Part shown: positions 47,509-56,826 of the stretch, in pieces
How the letters are laid out: each line of letters starts with the position of its first letter
Position numbering within the stretch: position 1 is the first letter of the stretch
Assembly: GCA_037179335.1 (NCBI GenBank)
Contig: JAKZHN010000002.1
Coordinates: 496,001 to 560,000, forward strand
Direction of reading: 5' to 3'
Length of the DNA: 64,000 nucleotides
DNA from: Cyclaneusma minus
Lineage: Eukaryota > Ascomycota > Leotiomycetes > Marthamycetales > Marthamycetaceae
Position numbers and translations under genes: made by a program
Notes under the pieces: generated by a model
Told to the model about the DNA's origin: nothing
Seen by the model: the letters and a program-made list of their open reading frames with translations, nothing else
The model's database searches: none

Positions 47509-48241
47509 TGGATCACACTCGAGATCCCTGTCCGTGGGTGGCATTGAACGACTTTGGAGGAGCTTTCTGTATGGGCGTATGTAATCTTTCGATCTGAAAC
47601 CCCGTCTGCCAGAATTCTTGCGCCGCATCTTTCCAGCTGGGCAACTGGTCGCAAAACGTCATCAGCTTGCTAATACGAATATTCTTGCTACAGGCAATTG
47701 GAGGATCAGTATGGCACGGTATCAAAGGCTTCCGAAACTCGCCCTACGGTGAGCGCAGGATAGGCGCTCTCACAGCAATCAAAGCACGCGCCCCGGTCCT
47801 AGGAGGAAACTTTGGTGTTTGGGGAGGCCTGTTCTCGACCTTCGATTGCGCCGTCAAGCACATCAGAAAGAAGGAGGATCCTTACAATGCCAGTATGTGA
47901 TGAATCTACCCTGGTTGCGGGATATGGCTATCACTGGTGAGGATAGAAGCTGATACCTGAATACCTAGTCATTGCCGGATTTTTCACAGGTGGCTCTCTA
48001 GCTATAAGAGGAGGATACAAAGCAGCACGCAACTCTGCCATCGGCTGTGCTGTGTTATTGGCCGTCATCGAAGGTGTCGGAATTGGTTTCCAGAGAATGA
48101 TGGCCGAATCTACAAGACTCGATGTGCGTATTCCTTTCCACTGATCTCTTCTGTCCCTTCACTAATTGTATATTCCAGGCCCCACCACCTCCCCCACAAC
48201 CATCTGCACCAGAGGCCGGCCGAGTACCTGCGACGGCTTAA
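47509..48241 (+). CDS. TIM17: Mitochondrial inner-membrane translocase subunit Tim17
   Basis: Core subunit of the TIM23 presequence translocase. Four exons: 47509-47577, 47694-47892, 47969-48123, 48179-48241; 486 bases, 161 aa, standard length. The family signature is complete: MDHTRDPCPWVALNDFGGAF, AIGGSVWHGIKGFRNSP, FGVWGGLFSTFDCAVKHIRK, KEDPYNAIIAGFFTGGSLAI and the four-helix glycine pattern, with a Pro-rich tail. A TATATAAAA run lies only a few bases before the ATG (47500-47508), unusually close for a TATA box, so it may simply be an AT-rich leader. Confidence 0.97.
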
Positions 48242-48979
48242 GTTTGATTCGAGTGTTCTCCTGCGACTCTCCCATACCCCGATACCAAGTCTGTGTTGGC
48301 CGCCATCCCCAGCACTCCCCCTTACAAGGGCTACTCCTCTTCCCGTCCGAGCCCGCAGATACCGAGGCGCTGGATGAATTATGGTGTTGGAATACGCGCA
48401 TTCCCGGTATTTTGTGCATAGCGAGGGTCATGTACGATAGATGATGGGACACACGGCGCCTATCATGAGCAAGAATAGAAAATACTATTCAGGTGTGCAC
48501 CTAATCTGGATCAAGCGCTTTTTCAAGATCCCAAAATCTTCATTATCAAAGTCTTTAATTCACAAGTGGTCCATGAAAAGAGAACGATGTGTTAACTGAC
48601 TCGGAATCTTTATTAAAAAGTCAAGTTTTAGGTTCCTCGGATTTCGAGAGAGACGAAAAATTCCTCAGCTACCTATGCCATAACTCCCGAGTCCTCCTTG
48701 CTTCCAAGACCAAACGATACGTTCTAGGGGTATATGGTATAAAGGAGCATTCTGCGACTGGCAGATACGACACGCAAACGACAGAGCAAAACGAAGCTCC
48801 AACAATCTTCCCTTTCCCAAGACCCAGCAGACCATCCGAAACCAGAAAACAAAAGACTCGCACTGAAACACCCACAGGATCACCTCAGATGCGACACAGG
48901 CGCATAACTTCTGACCGTCCTCAGCACGACTTCTTATTACAACCCGACTTCTCATTACCATCCTTCCTTCACCCACACC
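48242..48979. other. Intergenic between convergent genes
   Basis: 3' flanks of TIM17 and the SLATT gene. Short frames only. Confidence 0.4.
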
Positions 48980-49825
48980 TCACAACGTGGGCCCGGGCGC
49001 ATCCTCATCCGGCTCCCCATTTGGCTTATGTATCACATAGCTATCACTCCGATTATTCTCCATCGTGATCCGCACCGCCTCATACATATTCCTCGCATGC
49101 GCAACCGCCATCTTCGCATCGCCATGAGCCCAGCCCTCGCCCCAGCGCTCAAAATCACACTCCCTATCTTCAATAAAATCTCTCACGGCTCTCAGCTGCG
49201 TCATGTCCTGCCTCAGTCGATTCGGCAATCCATGTCCCTTCATCAGGGCCATCAAACCAGCAATCACCGTGTTGATGGCACCTAGCACGGTAACAATGGT
49301 GTGCGAGCTGCCGGAAGCACCAACGGCTGTGAGGGCGGCGGCGATGAAGATTTGCAGGACGAGAGAGGCGTTGATGAAGATCTTGCAGGGGTAGTATTGG
49401 ATGGCACAGGCGCATTCGGCGGCGAGGACTTTGCCGTATAGGCCTTCGGGTGGTGGGGCGGCGTTGAGACCGTATGAGTTGTGGAGGAAGGGAACCCAGG
49501 CGAAGAGGCCGGCATGGTTTGTGGGGCGGATGGCGGCTTCAATGTCGCCTTCGGGGTTGATGGGGAGGGGGAGGCCGACTCCGTGGCGGAAGATGGCGAG
49601 TTCGTTGGGGTCGAAGGGAGGGGGGTGCCATTGCGCGGGTGGTTGGTATTGTGGTTGTTGTTGTGGTTGCTTGGAGGAAGAGGACTTGGGATTTGTGTTG
49701 CTGCGTGATTTGGGAGTGGTACCGTCCTGACCGTTCGGAGCTTCAAACTGCTCACTTGTGGAGTTTAGGGAGGCATCCATGTTGGTAGTCATGTCTGCGT
49801 TTTTCTTAGAGCGGAAGGGCCTCAT
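48980..49825 (-). CDS. SLATT (SMODS/SLOG-associating 2TM effector) domain protein, fungal type
   Basis: Single-exon, 281 aa. The first 90 residues are Gln/Pro/Ser-rich and disordered. The SLATT-type core follows: PCKIFINASLVLQIFIAAAL, a glycine turn (GASGSSH), a second hydrophobic helix (IVTVLGAINTVIAGLMALMK) and then GHGLPNRLRQDMTQLRAVRD and the FIEDRECDF helix, as in fungal SLATT proteins. In prokaryotes related 2TM domains are predicted membrane effectors in nucleotide-signalling conflict systems; the fungal role is unknown. ATG at 49825 is used; an internal ATG at 49792 (MTTNMDASL) is possible. Confidence 0.85.
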   Translation of the reverse strand: MRPFRSKKNADMTTNMDASLNSTSEQFEAPNGQDGTTPKSRSNTNPKSSSSKQPQQQPQYQPPAQWHPPPFDPNELAIFRHGVGLPLPINPEGDIEAAIRPTNHAGLFAWVPFLHNSYGLNAAPPPEGLYGKVLAAECACAIQYYPCKIFINASLVLQIFIAAALTAVGASGSSHTIVTVLGAINTVIAGLMALMKGHGLPNRLRQDMTQLRAVRDFIEDRECDFERWGEGWAHGDAKMAVAHARNMYEAVRITMENNRSDSYVIHKPNGEPDEDAPGPTL

Positions 49826-50814
49826 TATCTAGACATGGATTCGTACCGGCTAAAAGAAGTGTATCTTAGGTATCGAAGAACAAAAGCAACCTGATAAGAA
49901 TAACTTTTGGGGGGTTGGGGGTCGGAATTTCTTAGGATTTTGAGGTATAAGAGGCCTGAAAGCTTACGTACGGATTGTTGGATGCAAAGGGAGTGAGAGA
50001 CTCAGACAGCGACACGAAGAGAAATGTCAAGGACTTACGATGAGGAGATCAGGACAAGATGGCAGTCACTGCCCCCCAAGACACGCTGCATCGCTGCCAA
50101 GGTAAGAAGCAACAAGGTTCGTGAGAGACGGCTTGTACCTTTTGTTATCACATGTGCCGGTGGGAGTGGGAGTGACGATGTGCATCGGCGCACCCGCATG
50201 GCGCCTACCAATTGTAAGACATCGCGCCGGGCCGCATGTCGTCAACTAACAACCACCGAATCTCGTGACCCAAACTACCAATTTAGGTGGTAAGAGGCTG
50301 TGAGACATCGGACTTATGCCTCATGGCTTTCTCACACGACTTGATCCTTGACGGAAGCTCGTGTATGACAATAAAAGGTCACCGAATTCCCATCTTACAC
50401 CACCCATGATTCCGACACGATCACCCAGACTCTCCAAATCTCCATAACTGCGCTGAAGTGAGGAATCGAGACTCGGAGTTACGAAGGATACCTGGACTCT
50501 GGACTAAAAATAGTGATTATACACCAGCGGACTGCGAACTGCTTGGATCGTATACAAACCCAAGCCCTTGAGCATCGTACCCAGGTGAGTACTTCGTGGC
50601 TTACTTAGCTTCGCCACTCCATGGACTCTTTAGAAGCTGACATGGAATGTCCCGACCTCACTTGGATATTCCTGCCTCGGGTCCTGCTTATCAAGCCACG
50701 GCTCATCTTCCTTGTGCTCTTCGAATTTCCGTACAAGATAATAAGTTCATGACTTCATATTAGGAGCATCGCCTACTCATGTCCTGTCTAGCTTATGGTC
50801 AAGTGTTTTGGTAT

Positions 50815-51114
50815 TCAGCTCAACTGAGTATCATTCCCAGTCTCACAAACATTCCTTCTCCTGTTTATTAGCTTTTTGTTGCGGCTGAATGTTTCTTCTT
50901 CGTCCTCCGGCTTCTCATCGAGTAACACGTTCTTGAGCTTGGCTTTCTTCTGATCTACTAGTTCTATTTCATCTGTCATCTGACTTCCAGGTTCGTTGTG
51001 CCCGATTTTCCAGTCCCCGTAGTATGATTTGAGTGGATGGCATTCCCGAATACTACCAAGTACTTTGGCAGAAGCCTGTCTTTGCTGTCTTGAGCTTCGG
51101 TCGTCTACCATCAT
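50815..51114 (-). CDS. Possible small hypothetical protein
   Basis: An ATG-initiated frame of 99 codons with a charged, Lys/Glu-rich composition (QKKAKLKNVLLDEKPEDEEE) unlike most chance frames nearby. I recognise no family, and there is no other support such as a promoter or conserved motif. It may be non-coding or part of a larger spliced gene. Confidence 0.25.
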   Translation of the reverse strand: MMVDDRSSRQQRQASAKVLGSIRECHPLKSYYGDWKIGHNEPGSQMTDEIELVDQKKAKLKNVLLDEKPEDEEETFSRNKKLINRRRNVCETGNDTQLS

Positions 51115-51206
51115 TTGGTTTGTTCCTTGGTTACTTTAGTTTTTTGATGCCGTACAGCCCGGCGAGAACGCCTAGAAAGGTATGAGTAGTAAGTACCGTG
51201 ATGGTA

Positions 51207-51351
51207 CAGTGCCATGACAGAAGTCTGGGTACGGGTCAAGACTTAAGATCAGTGGGTTGACAATGTTCACAGTCATCTGGAATATTGTAAATCGCTCGGA
51301 ATATTCCTCGTCATTTGGGATGTCCCAAATCATTCGGACTCTCGGACACTG
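51207..51351. mobile_element. Short TIR element (145 bp) of the CAGTG family with 19-bp units inside
   Basis: The left end is TA then CAGTGCCATGACAGAAGTCT and GGGTACGGG. The right end is CACTG then TA, whose reverse complement begins CAGTGTCCGAGAGTCCGAA, related but diverged. TA flanks both ends (51205-51206 and 51352-51353). The interior holds about three 19-base units (TTGTAAATCGCTCGGAATA, TTCCTCGTCATTTGGGATG, TCCCAAATCATTCGGACTC). Confidence 0.7.
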
Positions 51352-51808
51352 TACACCGTATCCGGATGCTGAGATTTATGTGCCGGTGCTGGTCCAGAAG
51401 TGGCGGGTGAGAGCCAAGTGATCAGAGTCCCGGTTAGAGGCGAGTTCGACAAGCGTAGAGGCCGTTTACTCTGTTAGACTGTTGCGCCTGAACGCTCTGA
51501 TCCGGGATGTTTGTGCTGGGGACGAAGACAGAAAGAAGTCTTCTTTAAAAAAAAAAACAAAGAAAAGCGCAAAAAAAAACACCAAAAATCCGACACCCTT
51601 GAATTGAAGCGGGGCCTGTCAGATTTCCACCAGACGAACTGAGTGTGGCTCAGAAAGGGGTTGGCCAAACTGCCGGTTTGGGGACTTACCATTTGAGCCA
51701 TCGCAACCTATCTGAGTTGAAAATACATTGCGCAAGTTTGTATATGTGCTTAGGATGATGATTCTCTCCGAGGTACTAATATACCTACTCCTCGTATTCT
51801 TCTCCAGT

Positions 51809-53333
51809 TCAGACCTTCTCCGAGATCCAATCCCTAGTATCATATTCCTTCCCTTCCCCGTCATACTTCTCCAACCCTTCGTACTGGCCCGGTCTCCAAA
51901 CCCTACAAACCGCCTTCCCCTCCTTGGTAATAGCAGCTCTGAACATGCCTCCACAATTGTAATCTGCAATAACATGGCTAACGGAGCTCGTCGTTTCTCC
52001 GTCAGCATCGGTCCTGACGATACACTCAATTCCAATCATTCCGCCTTCACCTTCACCAGTTTTCTTCCAGCGATCACCTGCGCTCTTGACCAATTCGCCG
52101 TCGGGTCCTGTCATCTCAGCCAGCGCTTCTCGCAGCGAGGTTTGACCGCGGATCGATTTACCTCCTCGATATCGGGCTATGGCGGATGCTGTTCGGACAG
52201 CATTCATTCTGAGAAAAGAATCGCCGTTTCCGGTGCCGGATATGGCTGTTGAGCGGAATGTTCTCGTGCCTGAGCCCGGGAATCCGCCGTCGAGTTCGTG
52301 GACTGGCAGGGGACTGTATGTGCTCAGACTTGGCAGACAGTCTCCCAATAGCCCCTTCAAGGCGTCTGAGAGAATCAATACTGGCTTGGAGCATTGCGGT
52401 GTGTCTTCCCCGTGTGTCAGATATTTGTCTTCCCATTCTTCTGCCCAGAAACCAGCTCCCAGAGTCGGTGTATCTCCTATCCTGCCCGAAAGCTTGTTCG
52501 TCATACCACCTGCGCAACCAAATCAGTTTCAGGATTGAAGGGCAGAGCGGATATTCCATACCGGTACTCGTAGCCACCGCACAAACCCCATCAGCATCCA
52601 ACGCAACAGCCCCACAAGTCCCCTGCGGCACAAACTCCCTCACATCCCAACTCGCCACCCCCTTCCCCTCCTTCTCCCTCTCCAGCCCCTTAACATGCTC
52701 ATCCCACCTCTTCTGATCAAAAAAGTATTCCGGCTCCACCATCTCCAGTCCCCACGCCTTTGCTAGCTTTTCCGCTCCCTCGCCGTACAACTGATCATGT
52801 CCCTGGGCGCTAGCTTCAGATTTTGGCGAAGCCATAGGACCCCTATGCTCGCCATTCCCACCCTCCAAGTCTTTCTCGCCGCGAATGAGCATCTCGCGCG
52901 CTAGTTTGATGGGGTTCTTGACATGCTGCAGGCCCATGACACCTACGCCGCGCTTCTTCTTGCCGCGGGAGACCATTACTGAGGCTTCCATTTCGTTGTG
53001 GCCATCGCGGGTGAATACCGCTCCTGCGAAGTACACAAATTGTCAGACTGCGTTCTTCGAATATAGGTAGATAAACCAAGTACCTTTCCCGCTATTGAAA
53101 AGCGGATTATTCTCCAGCTGCTCAACAGCATAAGTCACAGTATCGAGCGCATCGTTGCCCTTCATCAGATAATGATGTGTGTTTGAAACTATGGTGAGCA
53201 GGGCGGCATGATAGGCATCGTACCGGGCTTTGGGAAGGTTATCGGGGGTGATGTTGCCCGCACCGCCGTGGATTATCAGGCGTGGGGTCACCTTCTTGGC
53301 ATGACTCTCGGTGGAAGTTCGTTTGTATTCCAT
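51809..53333 (-). CDS. Ntn-hydrolase L-asparaginase / threonine aspartase-like protein
   Basis: Type 2 asparaginase/isoaspartyl peptidase superfamily, a self-cleaving N-terminal nucleophile enzyme. Three exons: 53333-53084, 53023-52562, 52509-51809; 1413 bases, 470 aa. Motifs: PRLIIHGGAGNITPDNLPKA near the start, DTVTYAVEQLENNPLFNSGK, FTRDGHNEMEASVMV and the autocleavage site VPQGTCGAVALDADGVCAVA, where the Thr of QGTCGA becomes the nucleophile. ATSTGGMTNKLSGRIGDTP follows. An extended insert before the cleavage site (about residues 150-200) makes it longer than plain asparaginases and closer to the taspase-like fungal group. No signal peptide is seen. Confidence 0.93.
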
Positions 53334-53746
53334 GATGCAGATGTCTAAATACGCAAGGTTGATGACGGTCTTGGAGTTTGAAAGAGAAGAAAGCGAGAGG
53401 TGAAGGAGCTGGTTTGGGTGGAGGCTGGATGATGGAGCTTTGACCTGCCTGATAAGGAGAGGGGAGCTTTATCTGATAGCGCTAGCGGGTATATCCGTGC
53501 GCCAAGGAATTCTGACCCCTGAGTTCAGCTGACCTCCTTCTCGCTCGGTTTTGAAGACTATTGTTCTCATCCCAGCAGCAAACTTGGTGAGTGCGATGCT
53601 GAAATATCAAATGCAGAAAAATGCCATGCCGCAATGTTCCATCGTTCTACCGCTTTTTCTGTCACCCAATCCACCGATTTACCCATCTGTCCATCGCTTT
53701 CCCGCGCGTCCCGGCTTCCCAGATGCAGCAAATTCCCACCCCCCGA
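53334..53746. other. Intergenic
   Basis: Promoter region of the asparaginase gene and 3' flank of the next minus-strand gene. Nothing else is seen. Confidence 0.4.
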
Positions 53747-55152
53747 TCAAGACTCCATGTCCTGAATGACATGGCGGTAGGCTGCAATAGTCTTTTCAGT
53801 TTCTCCGAGCTTTTCTTCCCACCCCTTCTGGTCGCCCTGCAATTCATCAAGCTTCTCCTGAATCGGCTCACGACCAGCCGGCACCAAGCCAAGCGCAGCC
53901 TGAAGTACCTTGATTTTCTCAGAAACTTGCGAGATCTGCTTTTCGGTGGCTCTCTTCCCACCGTCATGATATGAAAGGAAGTCCTCGACGGATACGTACG
54001 GGTTTATTGCCGGGTCAGAGTAATACTCCATGTCCTCGATGACATGAAGATAAGCCTTGGTATCAAGTTTGAGAATTCTGAGCCTTTCTTCCCACTCCGG
54101 AAGCTTCACCTGCAAGATTTGCAGACTTTGCAGAATCTGCTCACGACCAGCCGGCACCAAGCCGAGTGCAGCCTGAAGTACCTTGATGTTCTCTAGGTTT
54201 TTCGAGAACTGCTTCTCAGCGGCTACCTTTTCACGCTCGTACTTTTCCAGCCTTTCCTTGATGGATGAAACTGATATCGGACCGAAGCGCGCGGCAGCAG
54301 CTGGAGTGGCTAGAGTGAGAACTCCTGCTAACTGTTAGATTCTGAGTTCTTACTGATGACAATGCGTCTGAAGATGGCAGGTGTCTCAAACAGGTCTGTT
54401 GGGTCTTTCTGACCGATTGTGTGATAGAACAGGGGATAGAACGTACCTGAAATTCGCCGTTTGGTTGCAGGACTCTCTTCGCATTCAGAAGACGTCTCGT
54501 GGGTTTGTCTGAGTAGCGAATCCGACTGTACATCTGCACGTTCCTCAGAGTCACGTTCTGACGAAGAATTCCGTTCACTGTCCCGGTCAGAGACAGTCAG
54601 ACAGTAGATACATGAGCGCCTGCGGGTAACTCACATGGGTCTCTTCTTTCCCTTAGCCATCACTAGCTTGATAGGCATCGCTGGCTCTGGTGAACTTTCT
54701 GCTGAGGTCTTTGGCGATGAGTCTGGTGAGGATTTTCTCGAAGGTTCCTCCCAAGTCTCGTCCGAAGAAACCTCAGATCCCTCCAGAAAGCTGTCTGAGG
54801 ACTCTGACGAGGACTCGTCGTAATCGTGGCGGGGCACTTCTTCAAGCCGTCGAGATCTCCGTTTGTTTGAGGGTGGGTGAGGGTGGCTTTCTGCATGAGT
54901 GGTGCTGGACGAGGCAAGATGGTTGTTTTCGAGATCAACGCCTTCTTTTCTCGAATCGTTGTCTCCGTGCATGGGGACTGCGGATGATTTCTTTCCGATA
55001 TGGTATGGGAATCCCCAAGGGTCAGGATCATAGTAGTCCCAATCCGGTAGCTTCTGGATTCGTTTCGATCTTCGCGTGGTTGATGGTGGAGTGGGGTGAA
55101 CTTCACCAGCAGCAGTGCTGGTTGTGGCAAGAGGGTCGTCTGGAGAATCCAT
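53747..55152 (-). CDS. Unknown protein: disordered acidic N-terminus, repeated coiled-coil C-terminus
   Basis: I do not recognise a named family. Four exons: 55152-54635, 54577-54447, 54395-54354, 54324-53747; 1269 bases, 422 aa, all phases consistent. The N-terminal half is Ser/Glu-rich with two parallel segments (STTRRSKRIQKLPDWDYYD and SNKRRSRRLEEVPRHDYDE, each after a short Pro-rich stretch), resembling nuclear proteins. The C-terminal half has two copies of a helical unit: NIKVLQAALGLVPAGREQIL ... AYLHVIEDMEYY and KIKVLQAALGLVPAGREPIQ ... AAYRHVIQDMES. The tiny exon 3 (42 bases) encodes DLFETPAIFRRIVI. The helical end motif recurs in two other genes of the window and in the relic at 32987. 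Confidence 0.75.
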
Positions 55153-55482
55153 GGCTTTGGGACTTGGTACGGGCGAAAATCGGAGTGAGTGTAAAGCAGC
55201 CCTCGAGACCGCAGAACACAGGCGCCGATCAACGGAGATGGGGAAGGAAAGGTCAAATGCTGCTGCTGTGCCTAAGAGATCCTTGTCTGGATTGGATGTC
55301 TCCGCATGCGAGTGATTCTCGCAGATGAGTCGACTCAATTTATGACTAAAGGTCGAGTGAAGCTTGAAGACCTCACTCGCATTGCCGAAGATGCTTTGAG
55401 GAAAGAAGGTCAAGAAACGATGACATTTCTAACGGTATTATCAGCTAATGTAAGGGGCTATAGGAGCCTGACGCTGCTTCTA

Positions 55483-55721
55483 CAGTTAGGTGAAAGAAGT
55501 CTGAACCCCCCCTCGAATAATTGGGGTTTGAGAGTATCCATAGTGATTATGAATACCTACCCTCAATAATTGAGAACATCCCTAGGGATTGGGAATAGCC
55601 TGAGTAATTGGAAATATTCCAAAGGATCAAGAAATCTCCAATAACTGGAAACAGAAGTCCATCCTGACCGCTGCAACGCACTAGGCTCGCAAAGGGGGTG
55701 GAGACTTCTTTCGTCCCACTG
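55483..55721. mobile_element. TIR element (239 bp) enclosing a 19-bp repeat array
   Basis: The left end is TA then CAGTTAGGTGAAAGAAGTCT. The right end, reverse-complemented, is TA then CAGTGGGACGAAAGAAGTCT; 19 of the first 25 bases match. TA flanks both ends (55481-55482, 55722-55723). The interior (55502-55665) holds about seven degenerate units of the 19-base repeat, such as TCCCTAGGGATTGGGAATA and GCCTGAGTAATTGGAAATA. This copy is the clearest link between the repeat array and a transposon-like frame. Confidence 0.82.
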
Positions 55722-56406
55722 TATTGGACTTTGGAGGTCTTCAGACACCGTCTCTTCGATCTTTTTAAAATGGAGTGCAAGGAGAACGATCAATGAGCTG
55801 AGAATGAATCACTGATATCACTAGCATGTTACGGCGAAGGTGTTCCTCATTGGCGTGAAGAGGCCACACTGTTGGGAAAGGTTGGAAAACCCAGAACGCA
55901 TAAAATCGTGGCAGTGCTAGCAGACAAATTCGATGATTAAATAACAATAACTAATAAAAACACAGAATTGACTCGCTCGAACTCGAAGACGACTACTAGG
56001 ATTGTGTAGGTATTCAGATCTCGTATATAGTATTATTAGCATACTACAACGATGAAGTTTGGAAGATTTGAAAGGAAACCGAGAATGTCTAATGAAAGCG
56101 AGCACCCAGGGAAAGGCCTCAGAACCCGCGAAGAAAAACTTGTGAAGAAAACAAAAGAAAACCAAAAAAAACCAAAAAGAAAGCCCAAAAGTACGGTCGA
56201 ACCCAAATGCTCTGACATGTTTCAAAACCAGACGAACTGAGTTTTCGGCCGAGGGCAGGATATGATGATTTAAGCTCCGCAGAGCAGTGGGAAGGGTATA
56301 CATATATTCAAATTGGTGACTTCTTTCCATTAAGTAGCCGACACCAGTAATAAGTGTGGATATTAAGATGTAGTTCTTCACTCACACTCATTGCCCTGAG
56401 AATGGG

Positions 56407-56473
56407 AGTTCGATTTGGGTAAAGTTCAATTTGGGGGAAAGTTCGATTGGGGGTAAAGTTCGATTGGGGGTAA
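56407..56473. repeat. 17-bp tandem repeat, four units
   Basis: Units AGTTCGATTTGGGTAA, AGTTCAATTTGGGGGAA, then AGTTCGATTGGGGGTAA twice. The first unit is one base shorter. It lies in the spacer downstream of the AT-hook-like gene. Confidence 0.93.
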
Positions 56474-56826
56474 GTCCCAAGTCGAATTTCCTAGGGAGCT
56501 ACTTTTTTCGCTGCATTAAGTTTTACACCACGAGGCCACGATCGGTGATGACAATACATCTCATTTTGTGGTATGTATGGCACTTGCTATTCAGATTCCC
56601 TATGTTGCTTTGTCTGAATGTAGTTTTTTCCCTCCTTTTTTACCCTCTCTCAACGAAGAGCTGGTCACTCGATGAACGAAGTTTGAACCTGTGTAGGGAG
56701 AGAGCTATCCGGTCATATACTTATGAATTGCCTACACATATCCTATCTAACAAACCACCAACGCCATTTCTCCATAACCGCCAACTAATCCAAACCCCAC
56801 TCCCCTCACATATCGCCCCTCATATC

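Larger units (their letters stand above)
49826..51808. other. Intergenic, with a TIR element and a possible small gene
   Basis: This 2-kb spacer holds the SLATT promoter, a doubtful 99-codon frame (50815-51114) and the element at 51207-51351. Poly-A stretches occur near 51545-51583. Confidence 0.4.
55153..56826. other. Intergenic with TIR element and minisatellite
   Basis: 1.67 kb without a recognised gene; contains the element at 55483-55721 and the 17-bp repeat at 56407-56473. Confidence 0.5.
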
